DNA of 64,000 nucleotides from Juglans regia (lineage: Eukaryota; Streptophyta; Magnoliopsida; Fagales; Juglandaceae). The stretch covers positions 4,843,485 through 4,907,484 of the forward strand of contig NC_049909.1 of NCBI RefSeq assembly GCF_001411555.2, read 5' to 3'. The notes beneath the pieces were generated by a model. The model was not told where the DNA came from. It did no database searches and worked only from the letters and a program-made list of their open reading frames with translations. Position numbers and translations under genes: made by a program. Shown piece by piece: positions 21,167-33,761 of the stretch (its first letter is position 1; each line of letters begins with the position of its first letter).

Positions 21167-24100
21167 TGTGACGCCAGCAGATTCCGCTTGGGATCGGACG
21201 GATATCTGAAGCGTCGGGACATGCAACACAAGGTTACCTGTCCCCGTTCATGACATATAAGATGCAATGTTCCTAACATGCATCTAGCATTATACAATAT
21301 TCGCAGCGGATAATTTTTTTTTAAAAGCAATACTATGCACCAAACTTATGATATCCCAAATACTTACAACATACTTCATACATAAAGACATACTAAACAA
21401 CTAAGATCACAACACTAGTCCAAAATGGTTGTGAACAAAAGAGTGCTGGAGATTGAACTCCACAAAATACAATTAGCAACCTAAGGCAACTACATCTAAG
21501 TCACACCGTCGCTTAGTCGACCGTTTCCAATTGGTCATTTTTTGGTTCTCCTTCAGATCCTGTAACAAAATCTACCATTCAGGGGGAATGGTAGTTGGGA
21601 CTACCACAGTGAGATTTGATTACAAATCTCAGCAAGTTAACAAAAAACTTCACACAGGTTAATGATGCATGCATGAATGCACAATCAAAATCAATAGTAA
21701 ACATAACATAACTTGACATAACATGGCATGAAATAATAAGCATAACATGACTTGACATAACATGGCATGGAATAATAAGCATAACGTGACTTGACATAAC
21801 ATCGCATGAGTTGACATAACTTGAACTGGAACTGAAACTTAGCTTGACGTGACATAAACGTGAAACTTGACATGAACGTAAATTTGAATATAACATAATG
21901 TGAAACATGACTTGAACGTGAAATACATGAACTTGGAATCTTTCTCGGTAGACTTAATTAATTGACCATATGGGTGCTACACAAGTCCCCTTAAGCCGTG
22001 TGTCCCTACCGATTACCGCATCACAACACAAGTGTCTATACCAGCTATGAGTGCGTTAATACGTACTCCACAGTTGTTGTGGCTCCACGTATCCTACGTG
22101 TCATAATTACTGTGTCTCACGTAGTGTATGCTCCACAGTTGTTGTGGCCCCATGAATTGTTTGTGCCACACTTGCTATGGACACATGTAACATAAGTGTG
22201 GCACCATTGGCGTTAGTGTCTGGCGCGCTCTGGTGACCAACTAATTAGGCCCCATTCGCAATCTGTTGACTGTACTTCGTCAACCCAGGGAATTTCACAC
22301 CTATTTAGACACTCCAGCGTGAACAAAGGAGTTTCACTAGGATATTACCCTATCCTAGCGCTTAGGGTCGTGATTGACATGAATAACTTAACAAGATTGT
22401 TCTCGAGATACACAAACTGTATTCGAGACGGGATGACATGGATATGAAAAGACAGAAGTCCTGACGTAGCGTAACGTGACGTGAACGTAAGATGACAGAC
22501 ATGACATAGTTGGGACATAAATGTAACAGAGTACATTTCATAACATGGCATACATGTAACATGCAACATTTCATAACATGACATACCATATAACAGACAA
22601 CATTTCTTAACATGGTGTAACATGTGACAGTGAATATTACGTGACATGAAATACATGTAACAGATGGCATACTTAACTTAACATGACATACTTGCAATGT
22701 ATAGGAATACGTGACAGAATATCTTGTGTAACAGATGAATAATTCATGATAGAATAAATTCTGTGTAACAGATAAATATGTAATGACTTGGCATGACACA
22801 TATGATATAACATGCATACATACAATTTAGTTCCCTTACTCATCACTCATACATATTAAACTGATAGTAAGTTAAAACCTAACTTAGCTCGATCGTCGCG
22901 TTCTACTAGAATAAAGCGCGAAACACGAGAAACTGTAAAAGGTTATTCTAAAAGTTAGAAATTAATTACTAACAATTAGAAATGTGAAAAGAGACAACTT
23001 AGAGTAAAATTACCATTTTACCCTCTACATGTGGGCAAATGACCATTTTACCCCTAACTTAAGGATTTGATATTCTAATTCAAAAAATTACCAAAATTTA
23101 CATTCCTCATGTAAATTTTGTCCCAAACTCAAATATCAACTCAGAAAAATTTAAGACCAATCAAAACTATGAAAAACTCACTATGGCCGAAACCTACATA
23201 GGCCATTTGTCTTGATTTTGGTTGCAATTCTTTCAAGTTCCAAAACTCATGAATAAACCAAAATCTTGTAACAAAGATCTTCCTATCCTAAGTTTAAAAA
23301 CACCCTTAAAAATATACATTAAGAAAAAAACAAATTATCAACACCAAAATTTTTGTAAAAAGACCCAAACTTTTTAACAAAAAGTAAACCTTAAATCACA
23401 AGTTTTGATCTTAATAAAAACATCTCCAAGAATTCCAAAAAAATCAAATCTTACTTCTAACATATTCATAACATCATCCTAAGATCAAACATGCTTTAAA
23501 ACATCAAACAAAACTCACCAAAAATCACAAAACAACACTTGGAGTTTTTGGTTTTAAACTTAGTCCAAAACAGAAACTATTTTTCCCAACTAACTATGAT
23601 CAATCTCTTGATCCATGGCTTAAAGACATGTGATCTTCAAACTAACACATCACATGGTTTAAAAATGTGTCCTAAAGAAGATCCAACCATCAAACTTAAA
23701 ATCACATGGCTAAAATTTAATAAAACATGGATCTAACTCAAAAACATCAAAGTTTAGGCCTAACCGAAATCCTCTTGCATAGAAAATCATATCTTTAAAA
23801 ATAATACTAAATATCTTCGAAATAACATCCTAACATGTATATAAGAGGCTTAGGATCATCATATAAAAATATCAAAGCCTTTGGAATAAGATTAAACCAC
23901 GAAATATTCAAACTTTCACAAAACAGAAACTGTTTTTCCACTTCCAGTTTTCAAGTTTCTAACTCTAAGAAAATCTATCATCAAAAGCTTTATTCAAGCA
24001 ACAAAACCTCAATGAAAATTCATAGACACATGTTAACAACACTCCATCAAATTTTCGGACCAAGATATGTCCATTAGCTTGGTCAAAACTTCCAAAACAT

Positions 24101-25617
24101 AACATACTCTCCAGTTTCACGCCCAGAATGACCTTTCCATGGTTAAAAATACATTTTACCAATCAAATGAGTATGTAATGAGACTAATAAGATATCCGAG
24201 GAAACTAGACTCAAAGATGAACAACTTACGTGAAGGAGTCATCATGAGATAATACTTAAAAGGAATCACAAATAGCCACGCAAAAAGACCCAGAAATCTG
24301 CCCTAGAGAGCTCTTTTGGGTTTCTCTCTAAGAACGGGGGAAAGAAGTGATAAAATGGAGAGAAGTGTGTCTTGCACGACTTTATACTTCTGGAAGGGGA
24401 AGTTATGGGCTTGAATGACATTTGATTGGTGGTGGCTATGTGACATAAACTGGAGAATAGAGAGGGGTAGAGACTGCCTGCAGCAGCTGTGAAAGATGGA
24501 GGTTGATGGAGTGGATTTCTCCTTCACATCAAGGCACTATTGGGTGCAGCCAATGGCAGTGGATGGTCTGCCATGTGGGGGAGGAAACTTCTCCAAGAAT
24601 TTTTTCCAAGGTGGCCAATTTCGTGGGCCTTGGTGGGCCCCACCAAGTGGGCTTCAATTTGGGGTTTAAATGGGGTTTGGTTAGGGTTTGAGATGCTATC
24701 AAGCCCAAAAATCAATTTTTCTTGGCCCAATCAAGTTCCCAAGGTTTAAAAGGTTGAATAATGATGTCATAACAAGGATTTGATTAATTAATAGCATGTG
24801 GAAGTGATTTAATCAAGTGATTAAACACAATGCTAGAAATTGGATTAAAAAGGGTTTGGAGGCTAACTTTAGGGTTTGGGAAAACCATTTAGGGTTTTGG
24901 TTTCAACCTAGCTTTTGGGATTTCAATTGGATTCCAACCATTTAGGGTTTTGCTAGGGTTGAAACTCTCTTTGGTCTGGCACAATTTGGTTGAACAGATG
25001 AAACACAGCTTTGCTTAGGTGGCATGATCTCACACCTTGATTCCTTCACAAATCTATCTAATGGTTCTTCTTTGTGCCAAGTATCTAATACCATTTACTA
25101 TGTGTGGCTAAGATCTTGCCAAGTGTCCAAATAAAACTTCTCTAACCTAATTTGGATATTCCACACTGTGATTTTGAAAACACTGCAATGGGTGCGCTTA
25201 TCAAGGTTACTATTCACTCTAAAAAGAAACATAATAAACTTAGGACTAAAAAATTCTAAATATTCATATTAACCTATAGTGAAAATCGTTCACCGAAATT
25301 CAACCCGAAGTGCCCCTAAAAAATAATTTCACAATTTCCAACAGACATTTCATCCAAAATTATGAAAATAGGCTATTGCGCCATAAAATCCTAAATAATG
25401 TACTGAGTCTAATGGTGCAGACCATAACTCATTCTGACACTTCTAACTATCTCAAATAATTAAACTCATAAATCTAGCACCATAGTGAGTGATAACAATG
25501 ATCATGATGACATACTAAAACTTAAGCGATTGGTGGATTCGTAAAAACTTATGGGTTTTCATGAGATTCCTAAAGTCAATAGAAATTCCACCAATGAATT
25601 TCTAGTGGGCTATTACA
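21167..25617 (-). mobile_element. Solo LTR copy C (subfamily II)
   Basis: It starts TGTGACGCCAGC and ends GGGCTATTACA, flanked by the exact duplication tgttc (21162-21166, 25618-25622). Length is 4451 bp. It carries the hairpin array at 22078-22180. Its first kilobase resembles copy G, while its promoter-side block (24240-24660) matches B and F. Removing it restores the minus-strand Gypsy-2 frame FASVYGTC-EKVSFGK. It contains no gene. Confidence 0.85.
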
Positions 25618-25622
25618 TGTTC

Positions 25623-25875
25623 CATACACACTAGCAAAGTCATCGCTACTAGCGAGCAATTTCTTATCATATTCAAATCTCAATAACTTTGCATTTAAAA
25701 TAAAGATAAGGACATACCTTCTTGCTAATGCATTGACCACAAAATTTTCCTCACCATGTGTGTATTTGATTACATGAGGAAAAGTCTCAATATAGTCTTC
25801 CCACATAGCATGCATTCTACTCAACAACTTACCTTGTCCCTTCAAGTGTGTCAAGGATTCATGTTCTTCAATGAA
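25623..25875 (-). pseudogene. Gypsy-2 RNase H tail relic
   Basis: On the minus strand it reads HESLTHLKGQGKL, then WEDYIETFPHVIKYTHGEEN and ALARRYVL. This is the end of the Ty3/Gypsy RNase H domain and the start of the connector to integrase. It is joined on its upstream side almost directly to the protease-spacer segment, so the roughly 300-residue reverse transcriptase and most of RNase H are deleted. Confidence 0.8.
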
Positions 25876-27010
25876 AGGTCCGTAGAAATTGTCGCACTTG
25901 GTACAAAATCAATGTAGTGCTCTATCTCCCTAATAGGTGGCAATCCACTAAATACACCACTAAAAAACACGACCTCATATCCCTGCAACAAATAGACAAT
26001 AACACTAGGTAAAGATACGTCAAGTTCGTTAGTATTAAGACTCGCCTTAGTATAAAAACTCATTTTTCTCTTTGTTTTTTTCTCACTTTCTTCACTATCT
26101 CTTTTCTTTCCACTCTCTTCTTTTTCACTCTCTTTTTCCCTTTCACTCTCTTTTTTCTTTTCACTCTCTTGTTTTCTATCACTCTCTTTTTCTTTATCTT
26201 TTTTCAAACTCTCGACCTCACAATTATTTTTCAACTTACTCTCTATTTTTCTTGAAATCTCAGCCTCGCCCTCATTTTCTCTCTCTTTCATTTTTCTGTC
26301 TTTCTCATTTTCGGCCTCACTATTTCTTTTTTTTCTAAATCTCACATTCACTCTTGCTTTTTAGCTCAATCTCACTTTCACTCTTACTTTTTAGCTCATT
26401 CTCTTTTTCATTTTTTTTTATCACTCTCACTCTCACTCTTTCTTTTTTGAACACTCTCATTTTCACTCTTTCTTTTTTGAGCATCCTCACTTTTCAGTCT
26501 CAGTTGGTCCCCATGGACCTGTGTTGGAGTTAAAGGAGCAAGTTTGATTATTTTTCCATTCTTTTCAAAACTGTACATGTTCCTTAACCCATCACAGATC
26601 ACATTCCTATCATACTGCCATGGCTTCCCCAACAAAATATGGCTAGCATGCATAGACACTACATCACAAAGCACCACATCTTGGTATTTCTTAATTGAAA
26701 AAGAAACTGACACTTGCTTATTTATTCTAACCTTCCCTCAATCACTCAGTCACTGCAACTTGTATGGTCTAGGGTGTTTTAAGGTAGGTAAATTCAATTT
26801 CTCAACAAAAGTAGTGCTAGCCAAATTAATACAACTCACTTCACCCAACATCAAGTTCAACCGCTCAAACTGTTGTTGCGTAGCTTGCAACACAAAGGAT
26901 CCCTTTGGTGATGAGTCACTCCTATGAGATATCGTAATGTGCTGCACAAAAAGAATGTTAGTGAAAAACCTCACACACTCCCTTACGTGTTTACACTTGA
27001 ATAATGACAC
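25876..27010 (-). pseudogene. Gypsy-2 protease and charged spacer relic
   Basis: 26408-26713 reads MSVSFSIKKYQDVVLCDVVS with HILLGKPWQYDR, the end of the retropepsin domain; 26750-27010 supplies the upstream part ending in INLASTTFVEKLNLP. The catalytic aspartate motif itself was not located. 26050-26500 encodes a K/E/S/R-rich spacer (EKKKESEREKESEKEESGKK type), and 25876-26040 encodes LPPIREIEHYIDFVP, the linker just before the missing reverse transcriptase. Frameshifts separate the pieces. Confidence 0.75.
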
Positions 27011-27769
27011 TCCACTCCTATTTCACTCTTACTTGGCTTTTTCCCGATAATAGTCTCACACTCTCTTGCCTTTTACTTCAATAGTTTTTCCGCTCAAGTT
27101 CTTTAAGAGCTAGTTGAACTAAATCAAGACAATACAACCTTATATTATTTGAACCAGTAATATGGATCCAAGAAACAAGAAACAAGGAAGGAATAAAATG
27201 ACACGAGACTCAAGGAATTTATACGAGGGAAATAATAATTATAAAACAAGATACCAACTAGAAAGATGTATTTAGCCCTTTTGATGATCAAGCTCAATCA
27301 ACACATGTATTTATTTCTCTTTGCTGTAACTATGTAGCAACCTTTGAATATGCTACCTTTTTTCTTCTTCTTCTTATTTTTTTTTTCTTTTCCTTTCCTT
27401 TATTTTATTTTATTTTATTTTCCTTTCTTTCTTTTCTCTTATTCAATCACAAACACCAATATTCAATTGTGAAAATCAAGCAATTGAATTCAAGCACACA
27501 AGAATTGACAATGACGTACAAGAGAAATAATGAAACGGCACTCCAAGCAATTGACAAACTTAGAGATGTAAGAAACCCAAGAATTTTTAAACCCTAGGTG
27601 ATGAAAATTTTAGCGAAACCAGAAACCCTTAGAATTTCGGCAGCCTACTTTTTGTTTTGTTTTATTTTTTGGCAACCCTAGAACAATGAAACCCTAGAAT
27701 TAAATTTAAAGATCCAAGAATTAAAAGATAGAATCAGACCTGATTGGAAACCAATCTTTGAATACCTAA
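27011..27769 (-). other. Gypsy-2 leader without recognisable gag
   Basis: This stretch between protease and 5' LTR is too short for a gag gene, and no zinc knuckle was found. It holds a long pyrimidine tract (about 27358-27440, with tttta repeats). A primer-binding site next to the LTR would read TTAGGTATTCAAAG on the minus strand. That only weakly resembles the initiator-methionine type, so I do not assign it firmly. Confidence 0.5.
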
Positions 27770-28638
27770 TGATATGAACCCGCGGGAATGGAATCCCTTG
27801 AACTCACAATCAATTTGAAAACTCACCCAAGAAAGCGAAAATCAAGTCAATGGATGGAGAATCTAGACCCGATGATAACTCGTTTCAAGAACCTAGATTA
27901 TATTAAAATCTAGACCCATTGAAGAACCTGTCTCAAGAACCCAGATTATAAGGAGGAATGCCACAAAGGTTGTGATTTGCCTTTGATAAGTTCAAAAGCT
28001 CATTCAAGAATAAGAGGAGATAAACTCAACTCATAATGAATAAATTCATCAAATTTCATAAAACTCCTTAACATGAGGCTACAAAGAGTATTTAAACAAA
28101 AACCTAATTAAAACCCTAGACAAAATAAAACACTTTCTTCCAAAAATACTCCTGGATGAAGAGTGTCGCGGCTACGGTAACTCAGCTACAATACTTCTTT
28201 AAACCCTAGTTCCTAGAAAGTAACTTTTCAAATAAGCCAATGGCCAAAATAAAAGGCCTATCCAAAAACCCTAGTTCATAAGAAATAAGACGTATGTAGG
28301 CCAATCATCCTCAAACCCAATTATTCTAGACTAATTCCTATAACTAATAAAATAAGCCCCTTTAATGAAATAGACAAGTCCAAGGCCTTCAATCACATAA
28401 TCATAATAATAGGCCCTAATTTATGTTGCACTCTTTCATAGCTTGTATCACGTGGATGATCACTAGATCTCCATCCCTCATGCCGATCTTGAATATTTGG
28501 CTCTTGCTAGATTCGTCCCAAGTGGATTGGACCAATCCTTGCATTGTTTCATGGATTTTCTTAGTTCTTGATCTTGTAATTGGCCCATCTGGAACTTGCA
28601 AAGGATCTTTAAGATTAAGCCCACCTTGTTTCCCATCA
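27770..28638 (-). repeat. Gypsy-2 5' LTR
   Basis: Partner of 14906-15761, with the same ends (TGATATGAACC ... CCCATCA). For the minus-strand element this is the upstream LTR. Followed on the plus strand by ttatt, the partner of ttata. Confidence 0.85.
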
Positions 28639-29340
28639 TTATTTTAGTTGAGTATGGGTTATTTTTTTGCCGCAAGGAAACTAAACCAAAAAAGCCAACC
28701 ATTCCATTGGAGGCCTAGTTGAAGCCAAACTGAATGGCTTGTGTTTGGTTTCACTTCTGCTCATGGCTGAGCCACCACCTCCCTTCTCCTCCAATCCCCA
28801 AGAGCCCTTCCAATCATCATGGTGAACCTTGAATCAAAGCCATCCCAAATGGAGCCAAAAACCGATTGGCTTTTGTACAAGATATCACTCGGCAACCACC
28901 CCCGTTTTCACCCTCTTCTTTGAGCTGCACACACATCATCATTTGGTAGCCAATCCTCCACCAACTGCGACCTAAAAAATCTTCAAGGAGTGTCATGACA
29001 CCTGCACAAATCAGCCATAGAGATAAATCAAAGGTGATGCAAGCAAGAAATGAAAATCTGTCCAGATTTTCATTCTACTACCCCGACGACACCATGGCAT
29101 GAACTCATGCCTCATTTTTCTTGTTTTCCTATTTATTTTCACCCCATGGCAGCTCCTACACCCACTTAGCACTTTGCAGCACATTAAATAAAGGAAAGCA
29201 TGAGGGATAGCACACTGTTCACATCTGTACAAGGATGACACCAAGTTGGAAGTTGCACTCATCACCACCACCACCACCCACTCCACCAATCACAAGGCCC
29301 TCCTCCAGCCAAGGTCGGCGTCCCCGTCCCCTCTTGAAGC

Positions 29341-29350
29341 CTATAAAAAT
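29341..29350 (+). promoter_or_regulatory. TATA box of LTR K
   Basis: CTATAAAAAT lies in a GC-richer context about 1.06 kb (net) from the LTR start and is followed by a CT-rich stretch (ccctccactccctcatttctccacacc). This is the typical layout of a plant LTR promoter, so transcription would begin about 30 bases downstream. Confidence 0.55.
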
Positions 29351-29420
29351 CCCTCCACTCCCTCATTTCTCCACACCTCTTCGCCAAGCTTTCTCTTTAG
29401 ATCCTAAGAGCTTCTCCTCC

Positions 29421-29554
29421 CTTATTGAGCCATGGAGAGAAATCGAGTGAGGTTTTGAGTGTTGTTGAAGTGAGTGAGTTTAAGAGCCTTATTGAGCAAT
29501 GGAGAGAAATCGAGTGAGGTTTTGAGTGTTCTTGAAGTGAGTGAGTTTAAGAGC
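29421..29554 (+). repeat. 67-bp tandem duplication in LTR K leader
   Basis: The unit beginning cttattgagc and running through agagaaatcgagtgagg and gaagtgagtgagtttaagag occurs twice in direct succession, at 29421 and 29488, with only a few differences. Confidence 0.85.
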
Positions 29555-31598
29555 TTTTGAGGCAACAATTTTTGTAATTATTCTTGCTTAATCTCTTGCT
29601 AATTATTAGAACAACATGTGAGGTTTTAATTTATGCCATGAGAATGAATTTTGATTGATTTTAAATAAGGTTTAGCAAGCTAAGTTCAAAAACGGGGCTA
29701 ATTTAAAGTTTTGCTGGAATTAATTATGTTGGGTTAAATTATGGCATGAGTTGGTATGATTTTATGTGATTTCTTAATGTCTAAGAGCATTGGCATTGGA
29801 TTGGTCATTCCAATCTTCAAAATTTGAAGAATATGTAACTTTTTAACTTTTAGCTAATTACTTAACAGTTAAAATCTACATTGGATTAGTCATCACATTC
29901 TCTATAATAATAAAATATTATTATTTTTTATTATTAATATTCCTTTAATTAATATTTATTTTTTAATTACTTTTTTATTTTATTTTCATAATCTTTAATA
30001 ACCTCCAAAAATCATATTTATTTTCATTTTCATAATCCAACAATCTATAATATAATAATCTCATATATACATATTTGTGCATTATCTCATATGTAAATAA
30101 AAATCCCATATATACAAACCATAAAAATTCCATATCTATAATATATAATAATCCCATATATTCATTTTAGACTTGCTATTGTACTTTTCAAATGTGAAAA
30201 GAGGGATAGAATTACTGTAGCTCATATTTTAGATGAAATCAGTTTGACTAATTCAATGTCCAAATGTGGACGATGTTAGCTAAATTTGAAGATGAAAATG
30301 CATTTGGTTAAGCCAATGCCAATGCTTTGCCAATGCCTTTAGAGGTTCAAATCCTAACATAGCATAACTTTGATTACAGATGCTTTGATTATCTAAATTA
30401 GGAAAGTTTGCAAGTTAGCTTCTAACTTACTCTTGTATAATTTATTTATGATTTTTGTATAAGCTCTACATTCATTTTATAAATATCATTTTGAGCATGA
30501 AACATCATATGATACATTGAGTATTTCATTACTTGCTTACATGACATGTGAAATTTTGACCATTTTTTAGCGCATGTATATGTCATTTTCACATGAAAGT
30601 TTGCTATATATGCACATGTCATGAAATACATTTTTCAAGCATAGCATGAAAATGAACTTTTTCATGATCCCAAAGGCTAGGATAGAAAATTATCCTAGTG
30701 AAAATCCTCTGCCTACTCTGGAGTGAGTAAAAAATGGAGTGGTAATCTTTGGGTTGACAAAAACCATCAATAGGGTTCGAAAGGAGTCATTTTAAAGAAT
30801 GCCGGAGTGAAGTCATATATGACACCTAATGATGGTCGGTGCATATGTTATGATGAACTGTTATGATGATGAAATGTTATATATTTTTTTAAAGCAGTGA
30901 GGTATGAAATGTTTTGTTTCGAAATGTCATGCTTTTTAAATGAGAAGGTGGAAATGTCTCTAAAAGAGAAATTGCATCAAAGTTTTTTTGAAAATGATGA
31001 GGAACCTGGATGGGAGATCAATACAGATTTTTTTTCTACATATCATTGCATGCATCTCATGTTTATCATTAATTATGCTTATCTTATCTCTGTGCAAGTT
31101 GGTTGTTTAACTTACTGAGCTTTCAAGTAAATCTCACCCTTGTAGACCCACTATCATTCTGTAATGATAGAAGTTGTGTCAGGACTAGTAGAGAAAGAAT
31201 AGGAAGGACCGTTGGATACAGATGGTTGAAGAGGAGCCGAGCCTTGAGTGAAGAGTAGATATAATTTTGATGCTTATAAGCATTGACTCATCATACTTCA
31301 GAGCATATGAAATAGTTGATCTAACTATGGAACTTGGATTAAGTGTTTTGTATTAAGGAAATCCTATCCTTAAGTTTGAATTTATGATGGTTATTAACGC
31401 TATAGGGATGTTTTAGTTTATTCAGGCATGAGTTATAACTCATCACCCTTATTCCACTGCGATTATTGCATACTGCTAGTTGCATGCTAGGGTATATTGC
31501 ATATTAACTGTCATGAACAGGAGTATGTAATATTGTATTGCATGTTCTGACGCTCCGAGACTCTGTTACATCCCAAGCGAAGGTTTGGGGGCGTCACA

Positions 31599-32417
31599 TC
31601 TATCATTACCGAAACTGGTCTCTTACTCCCTTACCATTGCTTCCTTTAAAATGTAAGAAACATCCTTGCATGGGCATCATGTGTCAAAGCCCCTCCATTC
31701 TATTTCCTTCATGCCCTACTCCTTTTCCTTCTCATCATTTGTTTTTCTTAGAAACTTAAGGGACTTATCTGCATGGAGGTTGCCGAATGGCAGTATGGGC
31801 AGCGTGTGCCCTCCAAATGCTGAAACCCTAGTGGTCTTCTTGTATCATAAGATCTTTCTAGAACCCTTACACTTCTTTGCGTGGAAGACTTGTGGTGTCT
31901 CCTTAGTCAATTGCCAAATTCCATCTCTTCTTCTTTCATCATTAGATCCTTCTTAAAAACTCAAAAAGTTCTTTGCATATGTGCCATGTGGCACCCTCTT
32001 CACTCTAGCCAAAAATGGCTTTTGCGCTTCCTCAATATGGCTTCTTCTATAAGTTTTGTTGCATGTTTGCCAAGTGGCAAATCCTTGGCAAAACCAAAAC
32101 TCCCATTACCTAGATGCCTCATGATTGTGGCCTTGGGAACTTAAAGGTCCCCCTTCTTGCTTGGCAACAAGTGGCAACTCCCACTTACACACAAAACCCT
32201 AATGGTTTTTTCTCAAATTCTAAACCCCTTTATGGCTGAAATTCACTTGGACCTTGGGCCTTCTCTTGGGCTTGGGTGCCTATCACACTAGCAAAAGATA
32301 AGGTTCAATTCACTTACATGGTTCTAGTCTTCATAATCCTTTAACCTTAAGCCCACTTAGGTCTAAACAAGAATTAAGTCTTAACCTCAAGAACCTATTT
32401 TGGGCCGGTATGTTACA
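31599..32417 (-). repeat. Possible truncated LTR fragment
   Basis: The right end reads CCGGTATGTTACA, resembling the TGTAACATACC start of a minus-strand LTR. No matching left end or duplication is visible. The text has LTR-like features (aaccctag and ccaagtggca type motifs), but no coding region was recognised. Confidence 0.3.
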
Positions 32418-32610
32418 CATGCCACCATTCATTTGAAAGTATTACTAACCTATATAACCATCTTATTTTGTTTGGAAAAATGATCCTGCAGAAACAGTAA
32501 TTACTAAGCACAGTGCATATACACAACAAAAGCTTAGAACAAAAACTGTTCATGACATTTAAGGCAAGACAATTTCAATTTAGCTCCCACACCTTAATTT
32601 TATGTGATAT

Positions 32611-33612
32611 TCACAGCCCAACATCCTGAAGAAGCTTGTTTCCAGAAGCATCCTGCTTTACCCATAGACTGAATTCTCTCAGAAAGCAGATCTTGTCCGC
32701 GCCTTCCGCTATCACAAGAACCATGTGCCCATTTTCTCTGAGTCATTTCTCTATGTATTCGAAAAGACCGCCTGGACCTTCAAGATAAAATGGTGACTCA
32801 GGGATCAAGCAACAGTCCACATCTCGGCTTGCAAGAGTAGCATACATTGCAATAAACCCTGCAACATAGAAATGTAAAATTAGGAGAGTCACGTGACAAT
32901 GGAAACCCATTATATACTTCGACCAATAAAGAGAACTAGACATAAAGTCCACCAAAGAAAGATAAACAATTGGTGAATCAAGTAAGAGAAAAATTAAGAA
33001 TTGACCAAGGGAAAAGTGAGTAAGAGGCCAAGAGACATTTTCTTTTGTGCTCATAAAGTGTTAGAAATCCTGCAATTTTCCATCTAAAACAATGGATATA
33101 AAAAATAAAACAAATGTATACCCACAAATGCAATGAACGTCAGCAATTTGAATACGAATAATAGACAAATAGTAACCAAATTGATTACTCAACCCAAAAA
33201 GTGTCTCCATCAATTGCTTAATATACTGGTGGACATGAAGACTATTCCCACTTTGGAAGATGAAAACAAGATGACAACAATACAAACAAGAAGCTTACCG
33301 TTGTAGCGACCCATTAGCTTTCACAACACCAATACCGTTCTCAACACTTTCAGCTTCTACTGTGTTGTATTAATAGCACGCTGAGCCTCCTCAACAACAG
33401 TGTCAAAGCTGAAGGACTCGTTAATAACCTGCATAAGCAAGCAATAATGTGTAGAGGTTTTCTGTAAGCTAATAGGATTAAAATAACCAAGGACGATATT
33501 TGACATAGTGATAGTCCATCAAAAGGGTACCAAAGAAATATATCAGGATGTCGTTATCAATGGTTTTGGGGATTCCAACCACTGCAACTTTGAGACCGCG
33601 CCTTCTAATTTC
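32611..33612 (-). pseudogene. ATP-dependent 6-phosphofructokinase pseudogene, partial (plant PFK)
   Basis: Three exon relics lie in gene order on the minus strand. Exon a (about 33546-33612) reads [21 protein letters not shown]. Exon b (33299-33428) reads VINESFSFDTVVEEAQRAI and then needs frameshifts to give ESVENGIGVVK. Exon c (32611-32858) reads [16 protein letters not shown] and then [20 protein letters not shown]. It then has a stop (32743-32745) where arginine is expected, continues [15 protein letters not shown], and ends DVGL-stop (32611-32613). AG acceptors border all three exons and a GT donor follows exon b. An intact gene would phosphorylate fructose 6-phosphate in glycolysis; this copy cannot. 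Because introns are retained it is a decayed genomic copy, not a processed one. The N-terminal part is missing, and LINE-2 lies upstream. Confidence 0.85.
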
Positions 33613-33761
33613 CTGTTTAAGTTAACACAATTCGCAAGAGGTCATCGTAATTAATTACCCATTTTTCAACATATCAGCTATAGCCAAGGGCATTATTATC
33701 AAGAAAGTGTCCCTCCTAATTCCTCTCTCTCGGGGTTTCCCTCTAGAGTAGGGGTTTCATC

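Larger units (their letters stand above)
14906..28638 (-). mobile_element. Gypsy-2: internally deleted Ty3/Gypsy retrotransposon with both LTRs
   Basis: It is bounded by two similar LTRs (14906-15761 and 27770-28638) and flanked by ttata (14901-14905) and ttatt (28639-28643), a 4/5-matching duplication. On the minus strand it encodes, in order, protease, a K/E/S-rich spacer, the RNase H tail and integrase pieces. Gag, nearly all of the reverse transcriptase and the integrase core are missing. Solo LTRs B and C are inserted in it. The LTR similarity, by eye around 90 percent, suggests an old insertion. Non-autonomous. Confidence 0.85.
14541..31598 (+). mobile_element. LTR K, 3' LTR of the chromovirus-like element, interrupted by Gypsy-2
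   Basis: It starts TGTAACACC next to a polypurine tract and ends GGGGGCGTCACA, the same terminus as the plus-strand copy E (53076-53087). Without the nested Gypsy-2 insertion and one duplication its net length is about 3.32 kb (14541-14905 and 28644-31598). It has a TATA box at 29341-29350. Its second half contains diverged forms of blocks found in the solo LTR family: near 30670-30730 (ctaggat...cctagtg...ggagtg) and near 31115-31180 (ctatcattctgtaatgata). The 5' LTR is not in the window. This element is the main evidence that the solo TGT...ACA units are LTRs. Confidence 0.65.

Noticed and set aside
27747..27769. Primer-binding site of Gypsy-2
   Set aside because: AGGTATTCAAAG only loosely resembles the initiator-methionine complement, too weak to list as a feature.
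31666..32144. Plus-strand frames of 87-96 aa
   Set aside because: No domain recognised. The composition matches a presumed LTR fragment and there is no paralogue in the window.
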